A DNA stretch of 64,000 bases from DATENM01 sp045807765. Its GTDB lineage: Bacteria; Acidobacteriota; Blastocatellia; UBA7656. The notes under the pieces were generated by a model, which did not search any database, was not told the DNA's origin, and worked only from the letters and a program-made list of their open reading frames with translations. The DNA lies in assembly GCA_045807765.1 (NCBI GenBank), contig JBJMGU010000165.1:1-64000 (forward strand), written 5' to 3'. The position numbers were made by a program, and so were the translations under genes. Below, piece by piece: positions 1 through 8,628 of the stretch (positions within the stretch are counted from its first letter, which is position 1; every line of letters starts with the position of its first letter).

Positions 1-117
1 CACTTTGGTATAAGATCATTGCTGTTCGGTTTGAAGGAACGAATCAAAGTAAACCGATTATCCCACTACTCAACAGACTCGATGAAAGAGAGCGCGGTGC
101 GCGCGGCGCATAGATGG

Positions 118-237
118 CTATCGCTGCGTGGCGACGTTATGGGCGCTGTGCGTCGCCGGTTGCTTGTGATTCGAGCAGCCGGGCGCGGCGGCCATAGCGA
201 CGAACAACAGAATGGTGATGACGAGCGGCCTGAACAT
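118..237 (-). CDS. Small putative lipoprotein (39 aa)
   Basis: Short frame beginning with an ATG at 237 that is preceded by GGAGG and a 10-nt spacer, a good ribosome binding site. The product has a hydrophobic N-terminal segment (about residues 4-17) ending in AAPGC, a weak lipobox, followed by a short polar His/Gln/Thr-rich tail. The start further upstream at 333 has no such site and would place a polar leader before the signal sequence. No family is recognised. It may be an entericidin-like small lipoprotein or a chance frame; the ribosome binding site and the signal-like segment are the only support. Confidence 0.45.
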   Translation of the reverse strand: MFRPLVITILLFVAMAAAPGCSNHKQPATHSAHNVATQR

Positions 238-387
238 GATGATTTTTCCTCCGTCTGAGGTTTGTGCAATGACTGTGCCGCACAGTGCGGTCGCCGCCAC
301 AGCGCTTTGCCGGGCTGCTTGTATCAAGCGCAATCAGTCGCGTTGATAGAAAATCGTCCAGCGCGCCGGATTATTTGATTGAATTAC

Positions 388-416
388 TTTTCACGCTTTA
401 GCCTTCGGTGTAGAAT
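388..416 (+). promoter_or_regulatory. Candidate sigma-70-type promoter for the glutaredoxin-like gene
   Basis: TTTTCA at 388-393, a 17-nt spacer and TAGAAT at 411-416, about 60 nt ahead of the start at 478. The -10 box matches 5/6 and the -35 box 4/6 of the consensus. Motif match only. Confidence 0.35.
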
Positions 417-477
417 GCGATTGACTTTGACGGTCAAGGGCATCATGGGAATCCGAAGCGCAGCAAGGAGAGGCGCT

Positions 478-735
478 ATGGCCGACCTCAAAATCTACAC
501 GACCCGGTGGAGCACGGATTGCGATAAGGCCAAAGAATTCCTCGACGACGAAGGGATTTTTTACGAGGAGATTGACATCGAACAATCACCCGCCGCCGCG
601 CGCCTGGTCGAACAATTCAATGGCGGGCGGCGCATCGTGCCCACCTTCGAGGTCAGCGGCACGACCTTCACGCTGAAGCCATTCGATTGGAAGCGATTGC
701 AAAGCGAACTGGAACGCCTCGGCCTCGACGATTGA
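478..735 (+). CDS. Glutaredoxin/mycoredoxin-like protein lacking the first active-site Cys
   Basis: An 85-aa thioredoxin-fold protein. The start at 478 is chosen because AAGGAG lies just upstream; the longer frame from 379 has no such site and adds a non-conserved leader. The N-terminus KIYTTRW aligns with actinobacterial mycoredoxins, where WCGYC follows; here the sequence is WSTDC, so the nucleophilic first Cys is Ser and only the second Cys remains. The glutathione/mycothiol-side loop (IVPTFEV, with the cis-Pro) and the NGGRR segment are kept. The fold is clear from the family pattern, but normal dithiol or monothiol chemistry at the first position is not possible. A regulatory, scaffold or altered redox role is inference. 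Confidence 0.8.
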   Translation: MADLKIYTTRWSTDCDKAKEFLDDEGIFYEEIDIEQSPAAARLVEQFNGGRRIVPTFEVSGTTFTLKPFDWKRLQSELERLGLDD

Positions 736-793
736 GGATTATGCCTCAAGTCGTGTCGCGCACGGATTGTCCCCAGATGAATTGCCGGAATTC

Positions 794-2011
794 ATGTCGC
801 AAATAAACTTTCTCGATCAACTGCTCCAGGCCCGCCGCCCCCTGTCGGTCTCCGAGCTGACGGCGCGCATCAAGATTCTGCTCGAAGGCGAATTCCTCGA
901 ACTCTGGATCGAAGGCGAAATCTCTAACTACCGCCGTCACACGTCGGGCCACTGGTACTTCACGCTCAAAGACGAAGGCGCGATGCTGCGCTGCGCCAGC
1001 TTCCGCATGCAGAATCGCATGATTCGCTTCATGCCCGAAGACGGTCTTGTCGTGCGCGCCCACGGCAGGCTGTCGCTGTACGAAGCGCGTGGCGAGTACC
1101 AGTTGATCATCGAGTATATGGAGCCGGTCGGCGTCGGCGCGCTGCAACTCGGATTCGAGCAGCTGAAGCGCCGGCTGGCCGCCGAAGGCTTATTCGACAC
1201 CGAGCGCAAGCGGCCCTTGCCGCTGTTGCCGCGCTGCATAGGCGTCGTCACTTCGCCGACGGGTGCTGCGGTGCGCGACATCCTACGGGTCATCCGCCGC
1301 CGCAACGAAGCGATGAACGTGTTGATCGCGCCGGCGCGCGTTCAAGGCGACGGCGCCGCCCGCGAGATCGTCCGCGCCATCGAGCTGCTCAATGAGCGCG
1401 AAGAGGTTGATGTCATCATCGTCGGGCGCGGCGGCGGCTCTGTTGAAGACCTCTGGTGCTTCAACGAAGAAGCGGTGGCGCGTGCCATCTTCGATTCGCG
1501 TGTCCCGATCATCTCTGCGGTCGGCCACGAGACCGATTTCACGGTTGCCGATTTCGTCGCCGACCTGCGCGCTTCGACGCCTTCGGCGGCGGCAGAGATT
1601 GTCACGGCAGCGCGCGACGAAATCAGCGCCCGCCTGACCGGGCTCAGAGAAGACATGGCTGCGGCCCTGCGTTACCGTTTGCTTGAGCAGCGCAATCGCG
1701 TGCAGGAGCTACAAGCGAGCCGCGCCTTTGACGACGTACACACCCGGATACGTCGCGCGGCGCAACGCTTTGACGAAGCCGTCTATGCAATGGAGACGGC
1801 GATGCGGCAACGGCTGACGCAAGCCGGCGAACGCTTTGCGGTTTCGTCAGGAAAATTACATTCGCTCTCGCCGCTCGCGGTGCTGGGGCGCGGGTACAGT
1901 ATCGCCACCGATTCGCAAGGCCGCATCATCAAGCGCGCCGCTGACGTGCAGCCCGGCGAGCGCCTGCGTCTGCGTGTCGCTGACGGCGAGATGGAATGCA
2001 TTAAGAAGTAA
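794..2011 (+). CDS. xseA: Exodeoxyribonuclease VII large subunit
   Basis: Large subunit of exonuclease VII, which degrades single-stranded DNA to short oligonucleotides together with XseB (encoded at 3251). An N-terminal OB-fold (about residues 15-110, with the GEISNYR and SGHWYFTLKD segments) is followed by the catalytic domain with GVVTSPTGAAVRDI, the VGRGGGSVEDLW loop and the SAVGHETDFT motif, then a coiled-coil region and the C-terminal LGRGYSI segment. About 405 aa, near the lower end of the usual length. Start: 794 places the conserved N-terminus first; an alternative ATG at 767 adds nine residues, and neither has a strong ribosome binding site. The stop codon falls at the edge of a hairpin element. 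The xseA and xseB genes are separated by an unrelated methyltransferase. Confidence 0.95.
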   Translation: MSQINFLDQLLQARRPLSVSELTARIKILLEGEFLELWIEGEISNYRRHTSGHWYFTLKDEGAMLRCASFRMQNRMIRFMPEDGLVVRAHGRLSLYEARGEYQLIIEYMEPVGVGALQLGFEQLKRRLAAEGLFDTERKRPLPLLPRCIGVVTSPTGAAVRDILRVIRRRNEAMNVLIAPARVQGDGAAREIVRAIELLNEREEVDVIIVGRGGGSVEDLWCFNEEAVARAIFDSRVPIISAVGHETDFTVADFVADLRASTPSAAAEIVTAARDEISARLTGLREDMAAALRYRLLEQRNRVQELQASRAFDDVHTRIRRAAQRFDEAVYAMETAMRQRLTQAGERFAVSSGKLHSLSPLAVLGRGYSIATDSQGRIIKRAADVQPGERLRLRVADGEMECIKK

Positions 2012-2099
2012 CAAGTGACGAGAGCAAGTACTCCGCATCCTGACGAGATTAAGCCAGCGCGGTTCTTCTTGTCACTTGTCACTCGTCATTTGTCACTAA
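2002..2099. repeat. Hairpin element, GTCACTT family (degraded)
   Basis: The left arm around 2010-2022 (ACAAGTGACGAG) is answered by a right arm at 2061-2097 made of tandem GTCACTT/GTCACTC/GTCATTT units. The left arm overlaps the xseA stop codon and the right arm ends about 20 nt before the next start. Pairing is interrupted, so this looks like an eroded copy. Confidence 0.55.
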
Positions 2100-2120
2100 G
2101 AAAAAGGAGAAAGTTAGTTA

Positions 2121-3131
2121 ATGAGTGAGCAACAAGCACCTGTTTCACCGCAGATTATCATGGAGCATTTGTGGACGGCGCGCGCCGCGATGGCGCTAGC
2201 CGCCGGCGTTGAGCTTGGCATCTTTGAACAGATCGAAGCCGGCAAGGGCACAGTCAAAGAAATTGCCCGCGCCACCAAGTCGTCAGCCCGCGGCATACGC
2301 CACCTGCTCGATGCGCTGACCGGCATGGACTATCTGGAGAAGAAGGGCGAGCGCTATAGTAATGCGCCGGTCGCCGCGCAGTTCCTTGTCAAAGGCAAGC
2401 CGGCTTATATGGGCGGCATTGTCGGCGAGACGCGCATGACGTGGCCGGGCTGGGCTAAGCTCCCCGAAGTCGTGCAGACGGGCAAGCCCATCGAAGCCGT
2501 AGACACAGAGACGGGCGGCAAAGAGTTCTTCCCGAAACTCGTCGAAGCCATCTTCCCGATGAGCTACGCGGCGGCCCAGGGCGCGGTGCAGGCGATCCCT
2601 GAAAAGGCGCGCAAGCGCATCAAGACGATTCTCGACGTGGCCGCCGGCAGCGCCGCATGGTCGCTGGCTTTTGCGCAGGCGATCCCCGATGCGCGCGTTA
2701 CGGTGCTCGATTACCCGGAAGTCACGTCGGTGGCGCGGCGCTTCGCCGAGCAGTTTGGAGTCGCGGATCGCTATGAATACGTCGAAGGCAATCTGCGCGA
2801 CCTCGACTTCGGGCGCAACCGCTATGACCTGGTGATCCTCGGCCACATCATCCACACGGAAGGCGAGAAGTGGGGCAAGAAGCTGGTGAAGAAAGCCTAC
2901 CGCGCCTTGAGCGATAACGGCTTGCTGTTGATCGCCGAGATGATCCCCAACGACACGCGCAGCGGGCCGATGCTGCCGCTGTTATTCGGCTTGAATATGC
3001 TGGTGCATACCGAAGCCGGCGACGTCTTCACAATGCGCGAATACCGCCAGTGGTTGAAAGACGCCGGGTTCCGCAAAGTCCAGGCGCTCGACGTGCCGGG
3101 GCCGTCGCCGCTCATCCTGGCGACGAAGTAG
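2121..3131 (+). CDS. SAM-dependent O-methyltransferase, winged-helix dimerisation type
   Basis: A 336-aa protein of the acetylserotonin/hydroxyneurosporene O-methyltransferase type. Residues about 10-95 form the N-terminal winged-helix dimerisation domain (KEIARATKSSARGIRHLLDA is helix-turn-helix-like). The SAM-binding domain starts near residue 170 with ILDVAAGSAAWS, a divergent motif I in which the usual GGG is AAG, followed by the acidic end of strand 2 (VLDYPEV). A strong AAGGAG lies before the start at 2121. The substrate is unknown; small aromatic or quinone/polyketide hydroxyls are typical for the family. It sits between xseA and xseB with hairpin elements on both sides, so it may be its own transcript. 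Confidence 0.85.
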   Translation: MSEQQAPVSPQIIMEHLWTARAAMALAAGVELGIFEQIEAGKGTVKEIARATKSSARGIRHLLDALTGMDYLEKKGERYSNAPVAAQFLVKGKPAYMGGIVGETRMTWPGWAKLPEVVQTGKPIEAVDTETGGKEFFPKLVEAIFPMSYAAAQGAVQAIPEKARKRIKTILDVAAGSAAWSLAFAQAIPDARVTVLDYPEVTSVARRFAEQFGVADRYEYVEGNLRDLDFGRNRYDLVILGHIIHTEGEKWGKKLVKKAYRALSDNGLLLIAEMIPNDTRSGPMLPLLFGLNMLVHTEAGDVFTMREYRQWLKDAGFRKVQALDVPGPSPLILATK

Positions 3132-3138
3132 GAAATAG

Positions 3139-3240
3139 GAACCACAGATGAACACGGATTAAGCAGCCTATAGTTGCTAGCCGGGTTCTGTTTTCATCTT
3201 TCCGAGCATCTGTGTTTATCGGTGTTCATCTGTGGTTTCA
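3139..3240. repeat. Hairpin element, ACCACAGATGAACAC family
   Basis: The left arm at 3139-3160 (ACCACAGATGAACACGG core) has its inverted copy at 3218-3240 (ending TTCATCTGTGGTTT), about 20 bp pairing with one or two mismatches. The right arm ends roughly ten bases before the xseB start. Confidence 0.75.
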
Positions 3241-3250
3241 TTGAAGAATT

Positions 3251-3496
3251 ATGACCAAGAAAAAGCCGGGCGAAATAGATTTTGAAGCGGCGCTCAGAGA
3301 GCTTGAGCAGATTGTCGAACAGCTCGAAGCCGGCGACTTACCGCTGGAACGCTCGCTGGCGTTGTTCGAGCAGGGCGTGGGGTTGTCGCGCGACTGCCAG
3401 AAGCGCCTCGACGAGGCCGAGCGGCGCGTCGAAATCTTGCTCAAAGACGAAGGCGGCGGATACACTCCTTCTCCTTTCGAGGAGATGGACGAATGA
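3251..3496 (+). CDS. xseB: Exodeoxyribonuclease VII small subunit
   Basis: An 81-aa helical subunit that assembles in several copies on XseA. The family signature is plain: FEAALRELEQIVEQLEAGDLPLE, then SLALFEQGV and CQKRLDEAERRVE. Length is typical (about 70-85 aa). Its stop overlaps the start of the prenyl synthase by four bases (ATGA), so the two are translationally coupled, a common arrangement in which xseB precedes ispA and dxs. Confidence 0.95.
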   Translation: MTKKKPGEIDFEAALRELEQIVEQLEAGDLPLERSLALFEQGVGLSRDCQKRLDEAERRVEILLKDEGGGYTPSPFEEMDE

Positions 3497-4392
3497 CCCG
3501 ATCCGACACCATCAGCGACTATCTGACGCGCCGCGCCACAGAGGTCAACCAGTGGCTCGACGCGCTGGTGCCATCAGAAACCACGCCGCCAACGCGCCTG
3601 CATCGCGCCATGCGCTATAGCCTGATGGCTGGCGGCAAGCGGCTGCGCCCGATCCTGGTGCTGGTGGCGGGCGAATCCTTTGGCGCGTCTACTGACAACC
3701 TGATGCCCGCCGCCTGCGCCATCGAGATGATTCACACCTATTCGCTGATTCACGACGACCTGCCGGCGATGGATAACGACGATTTGCGGCGCGGCAGGCC
3801 GACCTGTCATAAAGCCTTCGACGAAGCGACGGCGATTCTTGCCGGCGACGCCCTGCTGACGCAAGCCTTTCGCGTGCTGGCAGCAGAGTCGCCGCACCTC
3901 AACGCCGAGCGCCAGATTCGCGTCATCCGCGAGATCAGCAACGCCGCCAGCACCATTGATGGCATGATCGGCGGCCAGATGGCCGACATCGAAAGCGAAG
4001 GCCAGCCGGTTGACGAAACGACGCTCGAATACATTCACCGCTCGAAGACCGGCGCGCTGATTACCGCCCCGGTCGTCGTTGGCGGCCTCATCGCCGGTGC
4101 CAGCGAGCCTGAGCTGGACAAGCTGCGCGCTTACGGCCAGCGCATCGGCCTCGCCTTTCAGATTGCCGACGATATTCTGGATGTCACCTCGACCAGCGAA
4201 CAACTCGGCAAGACCGCAGGCAAAGACCTCGCCGCCCACAAAGCCACTTACCCGGCGCTGCACGGCGTCGAGCAGTCCGAAGCGCGCATGCAGCAACTGG
4301 TTAGCGAAGCCATAGACATCGTCGCCGGGCTCGGCAAGGATGCCGGCATGCTGGCTGAACTGGCGCGTTTCATCGTTGCAAGGAAATCGTAA
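3493..4392 (+). CDS. ispA: Farnesyl/geranylgeranyl diphosphate synthase (polyprenyl synthetase)
   Basis: Condenses isopentenyl diphosphate with allylic diphosphates to give C15-C20 prenyl diphosphates. Shows the first Asp-rich motif DDLPAMDNDD with the following RRGRPTCHKAF (residues about 88-112), the GGKRLRP substrate-binding segment near residue 40, the GQMADIESEG region, and the second Asp-rich motif DDILDVTS near residue 225. At 299 aa it has normal length for the IspA/GGPPS group; the product chain length cannot be fixed from sequence alone. It overlaps xseB and is followed 172 nt later by dxs, so isoprenoid precursor synthesis and elongation are encoded together. Confidence 0.95.
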   Translation: MTRSDTISDYLTRRATEVNQWLDALVPSETTPPTRLHRAMRYSLMAGGKRLRPILVLVAGESFGASTDNLMPAACAIEMIHTYSLIHDDLPAMDNDDLRRGRPTCHKAFDEATAILAGDALLTQAFRVLAAESPHLNAERQIRVIREISNAASTIDGMIGGQMADIESEGQPVDETTLEYIHRSKTGALITAPVVVGGLIAGASEPELDKLRAYGQRIGLAFQIADDILDVTSTSEQLGKTAGKDLAAHKATYPALHGVEQSEARMQQLVSEAIDIVAGLGKDAGMLAELARFIVARKS

Positions 4393-4564
4393 GGCAGCTA
4401 TCCTTTTAAATTGCTGAATTGCCTGATAGATTGTTTTGGTCGCTCAGACAGATTTTGCATCTAAACCGAGGATTGAAACGCAATTAGATTGGATCATCTT
4501 ATCCCCTGACCGGCCCGTCTGCTCACGTGGCCAATGATTCGATTGAGGAGACGCGAGACCTATT

Positions 4565-6469
4565 ATGAATTTGCTCAAACAGATTAACGACCCCGCCGAC
4601 ATGCGCAAGCTGCCGGTGGCCAAGCTGCAACCGCTCGCCGACGAGATTCGCGAGTACATGATCGAAACCCTGTCGAAGATCGGCGGCCACACGGGCGCGA
4701 GCCTCGGCCCCGTCGAATTGATTCTCGCGCTGCATTACGCCTTCGACACGCCGCGCGACAAGCTGGTCTTTGATATCGGCCACCAGGCTTATGCGCACAA
4801 GATCATCACTGGCCGCCGCGACCAGTTCCCGACCATCCGCCAGTACAATGGCTTGAGCGGTTTCTTGCGGCGCGAAGAATCGGTCTATGACGTTTTCAAC
4901 GCGGCGCACGCCGGCACCTCGATCTCGTCGGCGCTCGGCATCGCCGCGGCGCGCGACATTAAAGGCGAAGACTTTGATGTCATCGCCTTCATCGGCGATG
5001 CCGGCTTGACGGCAGGCATGGCGCTTGAGGGCATCAACCAGGTCGGCCACCTCAAGTCGAAGATGATCATCCTGCTCAACGACAACGAGATGTCGATCTC
5101 GCCGAACGTCGGCGCGCTCGCCGGCTACCTCAACCGCATCCGCACGGCGCGGCCCTATAACGAGTTTAAGCACGAAGTCGAAGAGTGGCTGAAAGCCATC
5201 CCGGCAGTCGGCGAGAGGATGCTTTCGGGTGTGCGGGCATTGAAAGACACGCTGGCGGCGGCCTTTATTCCTGGAGCGCTCTGGGAAGAGCTCGGCCTGA
5301 AATACATGGGGCCGATCAACGGCCACGACATCAACTCGATTCTGACGACGCTCGAAGCCGCCAAGCAGATAGAAGGCCCTGTGCTGATTCACGCGCTGAC
5401 GGTCAAAGGCAAAGGCTACGAGCCGGCGGAGCGCGACAAGGCGGCATGGCACGGCACCTCGGCCTTCGAGATCGCTTCGGGCAAGTTCATCAAAGAACCT
5501 GCGACGGCGCCGACCTACACGGCGACCTTTGCCGACGCGACGATTGCGGTGATGAAGGAAGACCCGCGCGTCGTCGCCATCACGGCGGCGATGCCCGACG
5601 GCACGGGGCTCAGCAAAGTGATGAAGGCGTTCCCCGATCGCACCTATGACGTGGCGATTGCCGAACAGCACGCGGTGACGTTTGCCGCGGGCATGGCGAC
5701 CGAAGGCTTGAAGCCGATTTGCGCGATTTATTCGAGCTTCTTGCAACGCGCCTACGATCAGATTTTCCATGATGTCGTGCTGATGAACCTCGACGTGACC
5801 TTCGCATTAGACCGTGCGGGTGTTGCCGGGGCGGACGGCCCGACGCATCACGGCTTGATGGATTTCTGTTACCTGCGAGGCATGCCGAACGTCGTCATCA
5901 TGGCTCCGAAGGACGAGAACGAGTTGCGCCATATGCTGAAGACGGCGGTGTTGCACAATGGCCCGGCGTCGGTGCGCTACCCGCGCGGCAACGGCTTCGG
6001 CGTCATGATGGACGAAGAGATCAAACAGCTAGAGATCGGCAAGGCCGAGATCGTCCGCCAGGGCACGGACGTGGCGATCATCGGCATCGGCACGCAGGTG
6101 CATTACTGCGAGAAGGCCGCCGAGCGATTGGCTGCCGAAGGCTTGAACCCGACGGTGGTGAACGCCCGCTTCGTCAAACCGCTCGACTCGGAATTGATTC
6201 TGGCGCTGGCGCGCTCGCACGGCTCGATTGTCACGGTCGAAGATCACTATGTGCAGGCGGGCTTCGGCTCGGCGGTGATGGAGTTGCTTGAAGAGAACCG
6301 CTTGAGCGAAGTGCGGGTGATGTGCCTGGGCTTCCCCGACAAGCTGATCGAGCACGCGAGCCAGAGCACGCTGCTTGCGAAGTACGGACTGGACGCCGAC
6401 GGCATCTACACCCGTGTGCGCGATTTCGTCGCCGCCAAGTACAGCTTTGAAGCCGCCTATCACAACTAA
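4565..6469 (+). CDS. dxs: 1-deoxy-D-xylulose-5-phosphate synthase
   Basis: First enzyme of the MEP pathway: pyruvate plus glyceraldehyde 3-phosphate to DXP, using thiamine diphosphate. Seen: GGHTGASLGPVEL and DIGHQAYAHKIITGR at the N-terminus, the ThDP motif starting IGDAGLTAGM (usual GDG is GDA) and ending NDNEMSIS, the central transketolase domain with EQHAVTFAAGMA, DRAGVAGADGPTHHG, and a C-terminal transketolase domain. 634 aa is the standard length. A GAGGAG lies about 14 nt before the start, somewhat distant. The 4393-4564 gap shows no gene or clear hairpin. The gene ends before a strong terminator. Confidence 0.97.
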   Translation: MNLLKQINDPADMRKLPVAKLQPLADEIREYMIETLSKIGGHTGASLGPVELILALHYAFDTPRDKLVFDIGHQAYAHKIITGRRDQFPTIRQYNGLSGFLRREESVYDVFNAAHAGTSISSALGIAAARDIKGEDFDVIAFIGDAGLTAGMALEGINQVGHLKSKMIILLNDNEMSISPNVGALAGYLNRIRTARPYNEFKHEVEEWLKAIPAVGERMLSGVRALKDTLAAAFIPGALWEELGLKYMGPINGHDINSILTTLEAAKQIEGPVLIHALTVKGKGYEPAERDKAAWHGTSAFEIASGKFIKEPATAPTYTATFADATIAVMKEDPRVVAITAAMPDGTGLSKVMKAFPDRTYDVAIAEQHAVTFAAGMATEGLKPICAIYSSFLQRAYDQIFHDVVLMNLDVTFALDRAGVAGADGPTHHGLMDFCYLRGMPNVVIMAPKDENELRHMLKTAVLHNGPASVRYPRGNGFGVMMDEEIKQLEIGKAEIVRQGTDVAIIGIGTQVHYCEKAAERLAAEGLNPTVVNARFVKPLDSELILALARSHGSIVTVEDHYVQAGFGSAVMELLEENRLSEVRVMCLGFPDKLIEHASQSTLLAKYGLDADGIYTRVRDFVAAKYSFEAAYHN

Positions 6470-6498
6470 GCGGCGCAATAAGACCTGAATGATACTTG

Positions 6499-6530
6499 TC
6501 GGGCGGCTGAAAAAGGCCGCCCGATTTTTT
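6499..6530 (+). terminator. Rho-independent terminator after dxs
   Basis: A perfect 9-bp GC-rich stem (TCGGGCGGC at 6499-6507 with GCCGCCCGA at 6516-6524), an 8-nt loop and six T at 6525-6530. It lies 30 nt after the dxs stop and ends the xseB-ispA-dxs unit. Confidence 0.92.
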
Positions 6531-6548
6531 CTGTCCTTCGCTGAAAGA

Positions 6549-7232
6549 TTATTCCCGCTCGCCGCGCGCCTGCCTGACGAAGCCGATCATATCGTCTAAG
6601 GTCGAGCTGACCGCTTCAGTGATCAACTCGACGAGCGGTTGCATATTCATCTGCTCGGCTTCGGCCATCGCTCGGCGAAACGCCGCTTGCATCTGCGGCA
6701 GGATGATCACCGGCGGCAACTCGGCGCGCAATGTGAACAGGCTGGCGGCGACCCGCGCCGTCGCCTGATTCGCCTGCGCGAACGGCTGAAGCGATGCGAG
6801 CCGCAGCAAGACAATGGCCGCTTGCTCGACCGGGTTCAGCTCCGCGAACGAATCGGCGGCAAACCAGGCGCAAGCGTTCTCGATGGCTTGCCGCAGATAA
6901 GCGATGGATACTTGCGCGGTTGCGCGTTCATCCGTATTCGTGCGCAAGTCGCCGCCCATCTTAATGAGCAGTTCGGGCGTCAGCCGTGCCCGTAGCCCTT
7001 CAGCCTTCGTCAGTCTGATAACCTCGTGCAAGGCGTTCGTCGCGTCAAGCTGTTCGACTTCAAGCGTCGCCGAGACAAATTGATCGATCAGCAACGCCTC
7101 AAGCTCGCGGCGTTCTTCCGCGGTCACGGCGAGCGCCGCAAACTGAGCGGCGCGTTCCGCGAGCTGCTTGCCCCATCCGTTCGGCGCACCCGATAAGATC
7201 GGCCCGATTCTGCCCGGTGGTCTTCGCATCAT
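6549..7232 (-). CDS. Fic-fold protein with degenerate active-site motif
   Basis: A 227-aa protein. Residues 148-160 read LQPFAQANQATAR, in the place and spacing of the Fic motif HPFx(D/E)GNGRxxR: the His is Gln, the acidic residue Gln, the two Gly are Ala and Gln and the first Arg Ala, while Pro-Phe, Asn and the last Arg stay. Around residues 52-60 FVSATLEVE matches the (S/T)xxxE inhibitory helix seen in many Fic proteins. The helical context (QAAIVLLRLASL before, ASLFTLRAELPPVII after) also fits. Family Fic enzymes transfer AMP or other groups using the His; without it, AMPylation is not expected. It converges on dxs and has no obvious partner gene. Confidence 0.6.
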   Translation of the reverse strand: MMRRPPGRIGPILSGAPNGWGKQLAERAAQFAALAVTAEERRELEALLIDQFVSATLEVEQLDATNALHEVIRLTKAEGLRARLTPELLIKMGGDLRTNTDERATAQVSIAYLRQAIENACAWFAADSFAELNPVEQAAIVLLRLASLQPFAQANQATARVAASLFTLRAELPPVIILPQMQAAFRRAMAEAEQMNMQPLVELITEAVSSTLDDMIGFVRQARGERE

Positions 7233-7298
7233 TCAGCGAGTCTAGAGAGGCCCACCCGCCCGCGTCAATTCGCGGTTTCTCACCTTGACAGCATCGCG

Positions 7299-7348
7299 CC
7301 CGGCAAGTGACACTGAGAAGCTCAAACGGATAGCAACTTGTCACTGGC
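7299..7348. repeat. Short inverted repeat, AGTGACA type
   Basis: GCAAGTGACACTG at about 7301-7313 faces CTTGTCACTGG at 7337-7347. It resembles a cut-down version of the GTCACTT hairpins at 2 kb and 48.5 kb. The right arm runs to within a few bases of the aldolase start. Confidence 0.35.
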
Positions 7349-7352
7349 TTCG

Positions 7353-8189
7353 ATGGCGCAACAGGAACAACAACTCAGAGAGCATCTGGTCGAGATCGGT
7401 CGCCGCGTCTACGATAACGGCTACGTCGCGGCTACCGACGGCAATTTGAGCGCGCGGCTCGATGACGGCACAGTGCTGACGACGCCGACGATGATCTGCA
7501 AAGGCCGGATGACGCCGGACATGCTGGTGCTGGTTGACGCCGACGGCAACAAGCTGCGCGCCGCGGAGCGCAACCCATCGTCCGAATTTGACATGCACCG
7601 CGAGATTTACCGCCTGCGTTCAGACGTGCGCGCCGTCGTCCACGCGCATCCGCCGTTCGGCACAGGCTTCGCCGTGGCTAACGTGGCGCTTGATCGCCCG
7701 CTGCTTTCTGAAGTCATTCTGACGCTCGGCTGTATTCCGCTGACGGCTTACGGCACGCCGTCAACGAAAGAGCTGTCGGAATCGCTCACGGCTTACATCC
7801 CGCACCATGATGCGCTGTTGCTGGCAAATCACGGCGCGGTGGCTTACGGCAGCGACCTCGAAGCGGCCTATGGCAAGATGGAAACCTTGGAGCATTTCGC
7901 GAAGATCAATCTGATCGCGCGGCTGGTCGGCAAGCCGCATGAGCTGCCCGCTGCCGCCATTGAAAAGCTGCTCGACGTGCGCGAGAAGGCCGGCTATATG
8001 CCCGCCGAGTTCCGCAACTGTCAGGCGTGCGGCTTTATTCAAGGTCATGCGGCAACCTGCGCCGTCGGCAGCGCCACACGGTCTTACAGCCCGGCAAACG
8101 GCGACGACACCGTCACCCTGACGCGCAGGGAATTGACGGCGCTGATCACCGAAGCGGCGCGCCTGGTCGCTCGCGAGATGAATCACTAA
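7353..8189 (+). CDS. Class II aldolase (fuculose-phosphate aldolase type), microcompartment-associated
   Basis: Zn-dependent class II aldolase/adducin fold. Seen: ATDGNLSAR near residue 25, SSEFDMHREIY (the catalytic-acid region), VVHAHPPFGTGFA (two Zn His) and LLANHGAVAYG (third His). The family cleaves fuculose-1-phosphate or related sugar phosphates to DHAP and an aldehyde. Beyond the core (about 210 aa) there is an extension with a Cys cluster (NCQACGF and a later Cys), a flexible Ser/Asn/Asp linker and a final amphipathic helix RRELTALITEAARLVAREM, which has the layout of a microcompartment encapsulation peptide. A BMC-shell gene and a EutN gene follow directly. The start could instead be TTG at 7338; neither has a clear ribosome binding site. 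Confidence 0.88.
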   Translation: MAQQEQQLREHLVEIGRRVYDNGYVAATDGNLSARLDDGTVLTTPTMICKGRMTPDMLVLVDADGNKLRAAERNPSSEFDMHREIYRLRSDVRAVVHAHPPFGTGFAVANVALDRPLLSEVILTLGCIPLTAYGTPSTKELSESLTAYIPHHDALLLANHGAVAYGSDLEAAYGKMETLEHFAKINLIARLVGKPHELPAAAIEKLLDVREKAGYMPAEFRNCQACGFIQGHAATCAVGSATRSYSPANGDDTVTLTRRELTALITEAARLVAREMNH

Positions 8190-8256
8190 TCGCGCGGCGG
8201 GCTACTCAGGTTTGAGATTCGTCATCACGACAACGAAGGCAATAAGGAGAGACTGA

Positions 8257-8544
<288 letters not shown>

Positions 8545-8547
8545 GAA

Positions 8548-8622
8548 AGGGGCTAGGGGCTAGGGACTAGGGACTAGCGGGCGCGTTCTTTACTGGCCCC
8601 TAATCCCTAACCCCCAGTCCCT
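8548..8622. repeat. Hairpin element, GGGGCTA/GGGACTA family
   Basis: The left arm at 8548-8577 is four tandem copies of AGGG(G/A)CT; the right arm at 8593-8622 is the inverted set (CCCCTAA, TCCCTAA, CCCCCAG, TCCCTG). It fills the whole space between the BMC-H stop and the EutN start and ends six bases before that start. Confidence 0.8.
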
Positions 8623-8628
8623 GCTGTT

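Noticed and set aside
4523..5770. Long minus-strand frame (415 aa) opposite dxs
   Set aside because: Antisense of a certain gene; Arg/Asp/Val-rich composition is the mirror of the third-codon GC bias and no domain is recognisable.
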